Source: Nothopassalora personata
Lineage: Eukaryota > Ascomycota > Dothideomycetes > Mycosphaerellales > Mycosphaerellaceae
Direction of reading: 5' to 3'
Length of the DNA stretch: 64,000 nucleotides
NCBI GenBank assembly: GCA_033816765.1
Contig: CM066291.1
Location: 1,302,001 to 1,366,000, forward strand
Position 1 is the stretch's first letter. Each line of letters begins with the position of its first letter. The notes beneath the pieces were generated by a model that did not search any database, was not told the DNA's origin, and saw only the letters and a program-made list of their open reading frames with translations. The translations under genes were made by a program, and so were the position numbers. This document shows, piece by piece, positions 48,332-57,031 of the stretch.

Positions 48332-48555
48332 ATACATTAAGTCTTGTTTCTAAGTTCAATTATCTATAGCAATAGTAGTGTTAGGTTTAGTTAAACCTAT
48401 AATCTTACTAAGTTAACTAACAAGTTAGGTAACCTTCGTTCGATTAAGATTTGTTCTCGTCGAGTAGGAGCAAGAGGGAGAGTAGTATAAAGTAGTAGCG
48501 AGGTAGCGGTTAGGTAAGGTTGTATTCTAAATAGTAAGATTAAACAGTAAGTTAA

Positions 48556-48928
48556 TGTTGCGGTTGGGCCTTGTCCCTCGTCACGTGGGTGGCCTAGGAA
48601 GTGTCGATCCTCGATATGTCTCTAAAGTAGTGTGAACGAGAGTTCACTACAAGGTTGCAACTTAACACAAGAGTGTTGATTTGAGTTGAGCACGAGGCTC
48701 CTATCTACTCGTAAAGAAGCGTCGTCTATATAGTGCCATGTCTTGGCGTAACTGATCAGACTGAGCAGACTGATCACTGAGCAGACTGATCACTGAGCAG
48801 ACTGATCACTGAGCAGACTGAGCGAACTGATCACTGAGCTGATCAGTCTGAGCGAAGTTGACCTGCTCAGTTTCGGTCCTTCCCGAAGAATGAGTGGCTG
48901 TGGGTTCTTCCTGAACCGAACCGTAACA
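48556..48928 (-). repeat. 3' LTR of the Gag-only element (373 bp)
   Basis: Begins TG and ends CA on the plus strand. Matches 50736-51140 base for base by eye except for two fewer copies of the 16-bp unit GACTGATCACTGAGCA. Confidence 0.94.
48768..48815. repeat. 16-bp tandem repeat in LTR, three copies
   Basis: Three copies of GACTGATCACTGAGCA, flanked by related CTGATCAG palindromes; the other LTR has five copies. Confidence 0.93.
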
Positions 48929-48942
48929 CCATCCCCCTCTTA
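48929..48942 (-). promoter_or_regulatory. Polypurine tract of the Gag-only element
   Basis: On the minus strand, AAGAGGGGGATGG sits directly before the LTR at 48928. This is the expected place and composition for plus-strand priming and fixes the element's direction. Confidence 0.75.
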
Positions 48943-48988
48943 GTCTAGTTCCGTCCCGGAACTTCTTACATAACCCGCTTGTCACCGT

Positions 48989-49679
48989 ATGTTTCGAGCT
49001 GCACCCGCAATGTCTTCCTCCAAATCGTTTTCTAAAACATCTCTTCGAAGAAAGGCGCTCGCCATCGATATTGAGAGAACCGGTGTTGAAATGGCTCCTT
49101 GTCATCATTGCCGTGCCGCAAGGGTCCCTGCCCTCGCCGATCGTCCGAAGTGCATCGTGTCGCCCCGTTCCGGAAAATGCTCAGAGTGTATACGCAAAGG
49201 ATACTCCGATTGCGATGTGACACTTTCGGCACACGAGTGGACGAAATTTCGCGATATCCGTGACGGTCTCCAACGTGAGCTCGAGCGTGCGGAGGAGAAG
49301 GAGGTGGAGCTTCTCCATCAGCAAGCCGAGCTGGCCCAGCGTATCATACGCCAAAAGGCCAAGAAGATTTGTCTTCGCAAGCAGCTTCGCCTCGCATCCG
49401 GCAAGGCCGACGATGCTGTGGCGAAGGAGCTTGAAGAGCTTGAGGCTGAGGATCGGGAGGGGGAAGGTGCTGCTGGCGTTGAGACGACATCCTCTGGCAA
49501 GGAACTCGATCCTTGGCAGATGCCGCCTCAGGATTGGGAACAGCTGTGTGACCCTTCCTTTCCTTGGACCGTCCCTCCGCTGGCCTCCTTGTCGTAAGTT
49601 CTTATCCAGTAGTCGTGTTTTTGTGTCGCTGTATTGACTTCTGTGTCCTAGGCCATCAAATCAAGAAGCCGCTGTTTGA
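48989..49679 (+). CDS. Antisense element gene: zinc-cluster plus coiled-coil protein (spliced)
   Basis: Reads against gag. Unspliced it is 202 codons (48989-49597). A GTAAGT donor right at the stop (exon 1 to 49593) and a TCCTAG acceptor (exon 2 from 49652) would splice out 58 nt and end the protein at 49679 with LSPSNQEAAV. The N-terminus has six cysteines, CX2CX13CX8CX2CX7C, from MAPCHHCRAAR to YSDCDV. That order is like the Zn2Cys6 fungal binuclear cluster but with a longer first loop. A strongly charged coiled coil follows (about 95-165), as in Gal4-type dimerising factors. No activation domain is evident. Start may be 48989 or an internal Met (MSSSK or MAPC). I infer a DNA- or RNA-binding dimer encoded by the element; its role is unknown. 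Confidence 0.7.
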
Positions 49680-49706
49680 TGCCTTGCTGTCCTCAGGTTG
49701 TTTCTG

Positions 49707-50696
49707 CTAGGCAGATTTCGAGAAGAAGTTCTCGCATTCCTGGTATGTATTCTCTTCGCGAATCATTGCGTTGAACTCGCGGCTAACCATGTTCTTTTTC
49801 TTGCAGTTCTTTGCAAAGTGGCCTTGCTCGCCACATACGTAGCAGGTGGAACCTTTGCTCTTCAGCCCCCTTCCTGTCCTACGCTCCGTTACGTCCAATT
49901 CCATTGGGTCTCCGTAACTAGGGTCCTGACTTCTGGCCTTGAAGCCCCCTCTTCCGCCCGCGGCGGGTCTCTGGTATCCAGGCTGTACGAATCGGTCGTA
50001 TCTCAAATCCTGGAGCCTTTCGTCGATTTCCTTTGCTACCTTAATCATCGCCCCTAGCGTAACGACGCTGGCGTTTCGGGATAGCTCAGCTTTGACATTG
50101 TCCTTTAGTCCGAGGTAGAATTGCGATCGCAGTGCTGCGTCGTTCCATTCCAGGTCGGCGGCATATCCTTGGAACTCTGAGGCGTATAGCGCTACAGAAG
50201 TGGTCTGTCGAAGTTGTCGGATATGTCGGTCGGCGTATACCTCCTCATTAGGTATCCCGTATAGATCATCAAGTTTCGTCTCAAACTCGTCGTAGTCGTG
50301 AAAAATTTTTCGAGTCTCCGTTTTCGGTGTTTCCCCCTCACCCTGGTTATGGAGCCAGTCCTTGAGGTATGGTCGGAATCCTCTAGCTGCTTTTCCACGT
50401 AGGAAGGATGCGGCGTACAAGACCTTGCTGGCCTCGCCTTGAAACTGGTGTGCGTTGAAGTGAAGGTACAACTGAACCTGCAGTTGAAAAGCCTCCAGTT
50501 TGTCCTTAGTCCCGTCGAACGTCTCCGGCGTGGACACCTTAGGTGCACGGTGGTGGTCCAATGGGTTCAGCATGCCCATAGGAGTGTTGTTGTTCTTGCT
50601 GCTTCCTGTAATCGACATTTCGCTCATTCGTTCCGTGATGCCAGTTGACTGTGGCTGTTGTCGTGACGGACTCCGGGTAGCGTCTCTCCCAGACAT
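49707..50696 (-). CDS. Gag-like capsid protein of the LTR element
   Basis: 329 aa, single exon. Seen: a disordered N-terminus (1-50), a retrotransposon capsid domain (about 55-235, TPETFDGTKDKLEAFQLQVQ ... YASEFQGYAADLEWNDAALR ... FYLGLKDNVKAELS), a basic Gly/Arg linker, and one CCHC zinc knuckle CYVCGEQGHFAKNC (about 287-300). The arrangement is Ty3/gypsy-type Gag. It would assemble particles and package RNA. No frameshift site into pol exists because pol is absent. The intact frame suggests selection or recent origin. Confidence 0.9.
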   Translation of the reverse strand: MSGRDATRSPSRQQPQSTGITERMSEMSITGSSKNNNTPMGMLNPLDHHRAPKVSTPETFDGTKDKLEAFQLQVQLYLHFNAHQFQGEASKVLYAASFLRGKAARGFRPYLKDWLHNQGEGETPKTETRKIFHDYDEFETKLDDLYGIPNEEVYADRHIRQLRQTTSVALYASEFQGYAADLEWNDAALRSQFYLGLKDNVKAELSRNASVVTLGAMIKVAKEIDERLQDLRYDRFVQPGYQRPAAGGRGGFKARSQDPSYGDPMELDVTERRTGRGLKSKGSTCYVCGEQGHFAKNCKKKNMVSREFNAMIREENTYQECENFFSKSA

Positions 50697-50735
50697 ATAA
50701 TCGATAGCACTCCCCGCGGCTTTTGGTGCTCAAAG

Positions 50736-51140
50736 TGTTGCGGTTGGGCCTTGTCCCTCGTCACGTGGGTGGCCTAGGAAGTGTCGATCCTCGATATGTC
50801 TCTAAAGTAGTGTGAACGAGAGTTCACTACAAGGTTGCAACTTAACACAAGAGTGTTGATTTGAGTTGAGCACGAGGCTCCTATCTACTCGTAAAGAAGC
50901 GTCGTCTATATAGTGCCATGTCTTGGCGTAACTGATCAGACTGAGCAGACTGATCACTGAGCAGACTGATCACTGAGCAGACTGATCACTGAGCAGACTG
51001 ATCACTGAGCAGACTGATCACTGAGCAGACTGAGCGAACTGATCACTGAGCTGATCAGTCTGAGCGAAGTTGACCTGCTCAGTTTCGGTCCTTCCCGAAG
51101 AATGAGTGGCTGTGGGTTCTTCCTGAACCGAACCGTAACA
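50736..51140 (-). repeat. 5' LTR of the Gag-only element (405 bp)
   Basis: Same termini as the partner at 48556-48928; longer by exactly two 16-bp units. Would contain the element promoter for the minus-strand transcript. Confidence 0.94.
50948..51027. repeat. 16-bp tandem repeat in LTR, five copies
   Basis: Five copies of GACTGATCACTGAGCA, versus three in the other LTR. Confidence 0.93.
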
Positions 51141-51252
51141 GTTAAACGCTTCTAAACTATAAGGGTTTTTAGCGTTCCTAAATATAAAGGAATTATATTG
51201 TCCGGGTCTATAGTGTCTACCTATAGATCCTATAGATCTAAAGGGTCTATAG

Positions 51253-51499
51253 TGTTAAGATGTGGCATCTTAAGGGGAGCTAATAGTTAGGTTATAATCT
51301 AATAGCCTAAGGCATCTACGATAACTTAGCTTATCGGAAGACACCTTCTCTCCTCTTTAGCTTAGATAGACATCTAACACAATTCACACATTGGTTCCTA
51401 ATATATTGCTGCATGCCCTGTGGCTATTAGCTAGTTAAAGATTGATCTCTTACTCTACTCCGCTACTAACTACGTATCCTATTAAGTCTTAACTTAACA
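51253..51499 (+). repeat. 5' LTR of the degraded Copia element
   Basis: Begins TGTTAAGATGTGG and ends CTTAACTTAACA, directly before the primer-binding site. No second copy in the window. The terminal TGTTAA / TTAACA forms short inverted repeats. Confidence 0.7.
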
Positions 51500-51512
51500 G
51501 GTTATAAGCCCG
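51500..51512 (+). promoter_or_regulatory. Primer-binding site, initiator tRNA-Met half-molecule type
   Basis: GGTTATAAGCCCG follows the LTR. Allowing one RIP change (G to A), it complements GGGCUCAUAACC, the anticodon arm of initiator tRNA-Met. Priming by a tRNA half is known for Drosophila copia and Ty5. Confidence 0.6.
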
Positions 51513-52875
51513 GGTTTGTGCAGGAGTAAGAGCAACCTATATTAGTACAGGTTACTTGTATCCCTTGCTATTATAGCAGAAAACATCTAGGAAGTAGAAG
51601 TCTACCCCATCTGTCCTATTAAGGAGCTTAGTTTAATACTAAGTAATAGGTAATCTAGAAAAGGACTCTATGCGGCTTACTATAAGCCAATACCTTAAAG
51701 ACACTCTATAGGTAGAACTGCATCGAGATACTATTAAGAAGGACTTTAAGTAAGTCATTTAGAACTCTACTAGGAGAGACAGACCTGTGTCCTAGCTCCG
51801 AGACTACACCGCTCTTTCTTCACCCTACTAAGCAGGCCTTAGTATCTACACCTACTATTCTACACTAAAAGCCTTAGTAGGACCTAAGCTACTTTAAAGC
51901 ATATACACCTTGTTTTATTACATTCAATTCATTATAGATTCACACTAAGAGAAAGGAGAAGAGAAGGGGAACAAAATCCCAATTCTTAGGAGAGACAACT
52001 AGAAGAGATAGTTCAACCTTTAAAGATATAAGATAGAGAGCTAGTTAGCATTCTTTGCAATTAATGACCTATTAGAAGTGTCATTTAATAACATTAAGGG
52101 CAAGAACCTAAGACTCTAGGAAGAGACTAAGATTAAAGAGATCCTTAATGCACTAACATAGACAAAACAAAATGCAGCTTACAACTTTAGTATCCTAAGT
52201 AGGATTATAGAAGAAGATGAATTTAAGCTTAAGGGCTCTTACGAATCTAGAAAAGCTGCTAAGATATAGGTGCATCTCTAGAATAAGTATAGCTAGGTGT
52301 TACTAACCTATGTATATAAGCTTACAAAACAGTTTATAAACTTTAAGATAAGTGAAGAGTTCACTATTAGATCTGCATAGGCACACCTAGTGTCTCTTAG
52401 AAGGAGGATTGCTAATGTTAACCTAGAGGGCTAGCACTATAGGAAAGCTAATATAAGAATAACCTAGCTTTTAAGCTTACTGCTACCTAGCTACTATATA
52501 GCTAGGGATACTATTATAGCTTAGCTAAAGATAGATTATAAAAGGACCTTAAAGATCCTTAAGGCTTAAGAGGCTAGATTAAATCCCTCTAAGGCTAAGT
52601 ATAGTATAGCAGCCACCTAGGTTAGGCCCTTAGGTTAGGTAAGATCACTTTCCTGCCTTCTCTATAAGAAGGACTATCTTATTAAGGACTGCCCTAGTCT
52701 CTCTAAGGCAAAGAAGGTCCTTAGATCTCATTCCTAAGTACTATCCTCCTAGAATGCAACACATGTTAAGAAGAGAAGATCTCTACTACTATCTTTAAGA
52801 AGAACACTAAGAGAGAAGTCCTCTATAGAGGAACTTAAGAAAATGGTAAAGAAACTTAGCTCTAATATGCTATCA

Positions 52876-53013
52876 CAGATAATGTGAGTAGATTGATGTA
52901 TTGAGAAGGATCTACGAGAATGCGAAGAACAGCTAGCTATAAGAAAGTGCAAGAAAGCGCGCTAGTGGCTTGGCATCCAAAGAACTGCTGGGACACAGCC
53001 AGCCAGCATCAAG
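52876..53013 (-). repeat. 3' LTR of the recent Copia element (138 bp)
   Basis: Identical to 56894-57031 by eye. The repeat runs from CAGATAATGTG to GCATCAAG on the plus strand; canonical TG...CA ends lie 7 and 2 bases inside, so the true terminus is slightly uncertain. Confidence 0.88.
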
Positions 53014-53297
53014 TCACCCCCATGCCGAGGCTCTAGGTGCTTGAAACAGGTGTATACACCCCACAGAAAGCATGCCGCCCCTCGCTCTCACCATGTCACT
53101 GTCCTCCATGTCGTCATACCGTTGGTTGCGCGGGAAGTGCCGGTGTAGCAGTGCGGCTGCTGTTGCTGAATGTTGAAGGTGTTTCTCGTGCGCTAATTGG
53201 CTGCACGGACACCGCGGTCCTCAGTAAGTAACCGCCGTTGAGTTGAGTCGATTGGCGCAGTGTTGCTGTCGTCCAATGAGAGGCCTGAGAATAGGTG
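53014..53297 (-). other. Non-coding tail of the recent Copia element
   Basis: 284 bp between the stop of the polyprotein and the 3' LTR. It is far too short for reverse transcriptase plus RNase H; no domain remnant of either is seen. Ends in the purine tract. Confidence 0.7.
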
Positions 53298-56200
53298 TCA
53301 ACCAGGCTTGATAGCATAGACCCATCTGCCACGCAGCACACGTGTGCCAGTTGGCAGTGTTGTCTTGTCCTTGTACAGCCATGTCTCGTATTGCTCGAGA
53401 CTGGCGAATTCAGCTTCTTCGGCTGCACGCCACTCGGCGTGTTGTGGTGTTGCCATTGCGGCCTTGTGGCTCTTCGGTATGAGCACCGTTGCTGGATCTG
53501 GCCAGTCGGTTGCTGCCATGAAAGCAGTCACAGTCGCATGTGGCATCTCAGCAAGTTGCTTGCGGGTCGTCTTGCTGAGTGAGTGACACAGGGCCCTACG
53601 CTGCTTGCGGTTGGCTTCATATTGATAGCCGTTCAATGGGTCTCGAACTTCCGCAGGAGGGCGACGATTGCGCTGTGGCCGACCTGATGGCGTAGGTGGC
53701 ACAGGTTGCCGAGCTGGCTGTGCCGGAGGTGTCGTGAAGTCGTCTTCATCGTCATCCTCAACAGAAGGTCTCGGAGGTGTTGTTGGTTGCACTTCCGGAA
53801 AGTCGTCAGGCGTCTCATCTTGATAGGAGTCCACTACTTCCTGTGAAAGGTCCTCATCCGACTGCTCGAGTGGTGAGTCCGCTGGACGGTCGATGACGGT
53901 GATGTTCTTCGGTGCTGTAACACCCCCAGAATCACCACCCCCAGGAGTCACACCGCGCTCAGCACCTGCTCGCCGTAGTCCTGTCTTGCGGTTGCGCTCC
54001 ACTGGAAAGATGTCTTCTCGAGTGATGAGCTCGTCGTCTTGATCTTGCTCAGTCTCAGAGTCACCGTCTTGGGCTGCCATAGGGTCGTTGCCCTCGATGA
54101 ATTGAACGTCCTTGGTTCTGAACACTCTATGCGCCTTAGCAACATAGGCACGGTAGATGGTGCGGCTTTCGTATCCAACAAGCTTGCCCTGCAACGAGCG
54201 GGCGTCAAACTTCTCACCGCGACCGACGTTATGGTCGTACACGAAGGCGCGGCAGCCGTATGCTTTGAGGTGTGACAGGGAAGGCTTCACTGGTTGAGTG
54301 CCCTGCCAAGCGTTGATAACTTCTAGTGGTGACAGGCCCTTGATTGCTGCACTTGGTGTCAAGTTAAGAAGATAGACCGAAGCTTTCACTGCTTCTGGCC
54401 ATAGGCTAGGTGGAAGGCCAGCGTCGATGAGCAGCTTACGTGCCATGACACAAACGATGTGGTTGCTGACTTCCGCACCACCATTCTGCTCTGAAGAATG
54501 AGGTGCTGTGACTTGAAGAGCGAAGCCCTCATCGCGTGAGAGCTGCGTGAGTGAGTGTCCTCCATATTCGCCACCCCCATCTATGCGGAAGATCACAATT
54601 GCTGTGCCATATTGTGTCTTCACATGACGGTGGACCACTCGAATATGCTGCGCAGCACCGTCCTTCTGTGCGGAAGCGAATACTGTGCGTTGTAGGCTGG
54701 CCAGGCAGGTGAATAGCGTGAAGTAACGCTCCTTGCCAATGCCAAGGTTGCGGACCGTGACAACATCCACAGCAACAATATAGTATGGTGTTGTTGGCCG
54801 CACCATCGGAATGCGGTTGTAGACCTTGTGACCCATCCCCTTACGACAGGGGATGCACTCGCGTGGGTGCTTGCTGAGGTCGCTATCACTGTTGCCAACA
54901 ATGGTGATGCGCTTGTCGTTGTGAAGCTGCAGCAACTTGCGGCTGTGGATGTGTCCAAGTCGGCGGTGCCACAGGTCTCCTGTAGCAGCTGTCGATGGCT
55001 CGACCTTGGACGAAGTGAGGGCTGTCGCTGAGTCCTTCATCTTCAAGAATGGCAGTCCATTGTGGGTGTAGCAGTGTGCCACCGTATGCGCAGCAGTCCC
55101 CTTTGTGAATAGGATCTGCTCGTCGTTGCGATAATAGACACCCTTGCGGCGAAGAGCCTCTGTCGAAATCAGATTGGCTGCAAGGCCTGGTACGTACAAC
55201 ACCTGTGAGAAGCCAGTGATGCCGCATCCATACAGATCCAGTTGGACGATGCCACAAGCTGTAGCAGTGATGGTGCCACTGCCTGTCTTGATAAGAACAG
55301 TGCAGGGCCGGTAGTCCATCATATTGCTCAGCTTGTTTGTCATGTGAGAAGTGCAGCCAGAGTCCACAACCCAGTCGGTGTTGCTCTTCGCTGCAAGCAG
55401 CGCTGAGGTGTCTTGAATGATGTCGTCCTGGCCCACAGTCATATACATGCTGTGAGAGCCGTTGAATGGAGTCATCAAGTCCTCGAAGTTGGTAGCGCCG
55501 TGAGCCGCAAACTGTGCGGTCTCAGTGTGCTGTGCGTCAGTGGTGTTGTTGACTTGCTGACGCTGTTGTTGATTGCCCTGCTGCTTCTTCTTCCAGGTAG
55601 CAGGTGCAAGCTCAGGGTGTAGGTTCCAGCAACCAGCTGGTTGGTGAGTGGTCATGCCACAACCACTGCAGGGGTCGTATTGAGGCTTCTGCTGTTGGTT
55701 GTTGTTGCCACCACCATTCTGATTACCACCACGAGCGCCGTTGCCGTTGCCGCGGCCTCCACGACCTCCTCGTCCGCCGCGTCCGTTACCACGTGGTGCG
55801 CCGCCGCCGCGAGGGGTGTTGCCGTTGCCCTGTGGGTTGGCAGGGTTGGCGTTGTTTTGTTGCTTCACTGCGAGATTGGCTGACTCGGACTGTTGCGCAG
55901 TCGCCTCATCAAGCAGATCACTGATCACCTTGTCGAGTGTGATAGTGGTACTGTCCTCGATCTTTCCAGTAAGCTGCCTCATCTGTTCACGCTTTGAGGA
56001 CGCGAATGTTGGGAAGTATGGTGAGATCTGATACAGGAAGCGGAAGAGAGCTTGAGCCTTTGATATGGCTAACTCGGTGTTCTTGAGGTTGGCCAGCTTC
56101 GACTGATATTGCTGGCAGAACTTGTCAAGGTTGGAGCCACCATATGTGTGTGACTCGAAGTCCAGGTACAACGAGTACTCTTCGGACTTGCCAGTTTGAC

Positions 56201-56681
56201 CGTATGTGGACTTCAGATGGTCCCATAGGTCTTCCGGTTGTTGGTAGGCTTTGCAGTTGTCTGCAATAGACTGACTGCAGTTAGCAATAATGAGGGCGCG
56301 GGCTTGATACTTCTTTGCCTCCCATGCCTCGATACGCTCTTCGAGTTCATAGTCTTCCTCATTCTTGCGCTTCGTGGGCTTCGGCTTGAGGGCAGTCTTG
56401 TCGACAAACCCCCATAGCAGGTCACCTCGCAGGACTGACTGTAACATATCAGCCCATCTCGAGTAGTCGTCCTTGCCTTGAAGTTTGGAGACACCAGGGG
56501 TGCCGTTGTTGTTACGGCCGACCATGTTGCTAAAGCCGCGAGTTGATACAGCAGGCTTCTTGGTCTTTCGGGTAGCAGCCGACTCGGTCTGCTGTTGTTG
56601 CTGGCTCGGAGTGGCGACAGACTGCTGCGCCAGCGGTATTTCGAGTCCAGTGAGGTCAGTGTTGTTACCGTCAGTATCCAT
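53298..56681 (-). CDS. Copia Gag-protease-integrase polyprotein, RT missing
   Basis: 1127 aa, one open frame. Order: disordered N-terminus; Gag/UBN2 domain (about 60-265, KDDYSRWADMLQSVLRGD ... LDKFCQQYQSKLANL); Gly/Asn/Arg-rich nucleic-acid-binding stretch (NGRGGRGGRGGRGNGN); zinc knuckle CSGCGMTTHQPAGC; protease with the DSG active site (DWVVDSGCTSHMT, about 435-447); GAG-pre-integrase LWHRRLGHIHSRKLL with CIPCRKG; integrase core with the acidic triad in VAVDVV, FRIDGGGEYGG and HSSEQNGGAE; then an acidic, Pro-rich linker. The frame ends WVYAIKPG, the very first strand of the Copia reverse transcriptase domain. Relatives continue for about 450 residues more. So this copy can make particles and integrase but not cDNA. 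Confidence 0.93.
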   Translation of the reverse strand: MDTDGNNTDLTGLEIPLAQQSVATPSQQQQQTESAATRKTKKPAVSTRGFSNMVGRNNNGTPGVSKLQGKDDYSRWADMLQSVLRGDLLWGFVDKTALKPKPTKRKNEEDYELEERIEAWEAKKYQARALIIANCSQSIADNCKAYQQPEDLWDHLKSTYGQTGKSEEYSLYLDFESHTYGGSNLDKFCQQYQSKLANLKNTELAISKAQALFRFLYQISPYFPTFASSKREQMRQLTGKIEDSTTITLDKVISDLLDEATAQQSESANLAVKQQNNANPANPQGNGNTPRGGGAPRGNGRGGRGGRGGRGNGNGARGGNQNGGGNNNQQQKPQYDPCSGCGMTTHQPAGCWNLHPELAPATWKKKQQGNQQQRQQVNNTTDAQHTETAQFAAHGATNFEDLMTPFNGSHSMYMTVGQDDIIQDTSALLAAKSNTDWVVDSGCTSHMTNKLSNMMDYRPCTVLIKTGSGTITATACGIVQLDLYGCGITGFSQVLYVPGLAANLISTEALRRKGVYYRNDEQILFTKGTAAHTVAHCYTHNGLPFLKMKDSATALTSSKVEPSTAATGDLWHRRLGHIHSRKLLQLHNDKRITIVGNSDSDLSKHPRECIPCRKGMGHKVYNRIPMVRPTTPYYIVAVDVVTVRNLGIGKERYFTLFTCLASLQRTVFASAQKDGAAQHIRVVHRHVKTQYGTAIVIFRIDGGGEYGGHSLTQLSRDEGFALQVTAPHSSEQNGGAEVSNHIVCVMARKLLIDAGLPPSLWPEAVKASVYLLNLTPSAAIKGLSPLEVINAWQGTQPVKPSLSHLKAYGCRAFVYDHNVGRGEKFDARSLQGKLVGYESRTIYRAYVAKAHRVFRTKDVQFIEGNDPMAAQDGDSETEQDQDDELITREDIFPVERNRKTGLRRAGAERGVTPGGGDSGGVTAPKNITVIDRPADSPLEQSDEDLSQEVVDSYQDETPDDFPEVQPTTPPRPSVEDDDEDDFTTPPAQPARQPVPPTPSGRPQRNRRPPAEVRDPLNGYQYEANRKQRRALCHSLSKTTRKQLAEMPHATVTAFMAATDWPDPATVLIPKSHKAAMATPQHAEWRAAEEAEFASLEQYETWLYKDKTTLPTGTRVLRGRWVYAIKPG

Positions 56682-56873
56682 ACACTGCAGAGCACCAACT
56701 AGGTGTCACTGCGATACTTGCCGCGTTGCCCACTGGGTCGCGACTTTGTCGTTTGCTATTTGCTGCAGTCGCGTTTTGTCGCAATCACCAACCAGGCGTT
56801 GTCGACATACACGCGATCAGCAGGATCACATACACACTATCAAGTGTCTTTCGGAGGTATGCGCGCAGTTGAT

Positions 56874-56893
56874 AAGCGCGAGGGCGTCATAAC
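56874..56893 (-). promoter_or_regulatory. Primer-binding site of the recent Copia element
   Basis: Next to the 5' LTR the plus strand reads AAGCGCGAGGGCGTCATAAC, close to the D-stem-to-anticodon stretch of fungal initiator tRNA-Met (AAGCGCG..GGGCTCATAACC). The minus-strand element RNA would therefore pair with the 5' half of that tRNA. One extra base (G) and a small gap separate it from a perfect match. Confidence 0.65.
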
Positions 56894-57031
56894 CAGATAA
56901 TGTGAGTAGATTGATGTATTGAGAAGGATCTACGAGAATGCGAAGAACAGCTAGCTATAAGAAAGTGCAAGAAAGCGCGCTAGTGGCTTGGCATCCAAAG
57001 AACTGCTGGGACACAGCCAGCCAGCATCAAG
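56894..57031 (-). repeat. 5' LTR of the recent Copia element (138 bp)
   Basis: Identical partner of 52876-53013. Followed by the TATCA target duplication and by the resumed Copia relic. Confidence 0.9.

Larger units (their letters stand above)
47930..48550. repeat. AT-rich, RIP-degraded transposon debris
   Basis: Strongly AT-rich with TA-dense sequence and no open frame, like the DNA at 51141-52875 and 57032-60536. It is the left part of the base layer into which the Gag-only element inserted at 48551-48555 (GTTAA). It contains two long imperfect palindromes (48075-48146 and 48266-48331). The parent element is not recognisable. Confidence 0.75.
48556..51140 (-). mobile_element. Gag-only, non-autonomous LTR retrotransposon with antisense gene
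   Basis: Bounded by direct repeats (48556-48928 and 50736-51140), both TGTTGC...GTAACA, and flanked by the 5-bp target duplication GTTAA (48551-48555 and 51141-51145). Orientation is minus: a purine-rich tract lies at the inner edge of the left LTR on that strand, and Gag reads minus. No protease, integrase, reverse transcriptase or RNase H is present in the 1.8-kb interior; the space downstream of gag is filled by a frame on the opposite strand. Apart from the copy number of a 16-bp repeat, the LTRs look identical by eye, so insertion is recent. A canonical TGG primer site is not seen next to the 5' LTR (interior begins CTTTGAGCACC). It resembles plant 'TR-GAG' elements in layout. Confidence 0.92.
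52876..57031 (-). mobile_element. Recent Copia element lacking reverse transcriptase
   Basis: Two 138-bp direct repeats (52876-53013, 56894-57031), identical by eye, flank a 3.9-kb interior. The 5-bp TATCA duplication lies at 52871-52875 and 57032-57036. Its reading frame, primer site and purine tract (ATGGGGGTGA on the minus strand at the left inner edge) all give minus orientation. It lies inside the protease region of the older Copia relic; joining the flanks restores that relic's continuity. The single frame ends before reverse transcriptase and RNase H, so the copy depends on another element for copying. GC content is normal and there are no RIP stops. Confidence 0.92.

Noticed and set aside
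48989..50696. Reading both frames of the small LTR element as a conventional gag-pol pair in one direction
   Set aside because: They are on opposite strands, and the plus-strand frame has no protease, integrase or RT motif.
53114..53428. 104-codon minus-strand frame that might be leftover reverse transcriptase of the recent Copia element
   Set aside because: It overlaps the polyprotein end in another frame, and shows no RT or RNase H motif.
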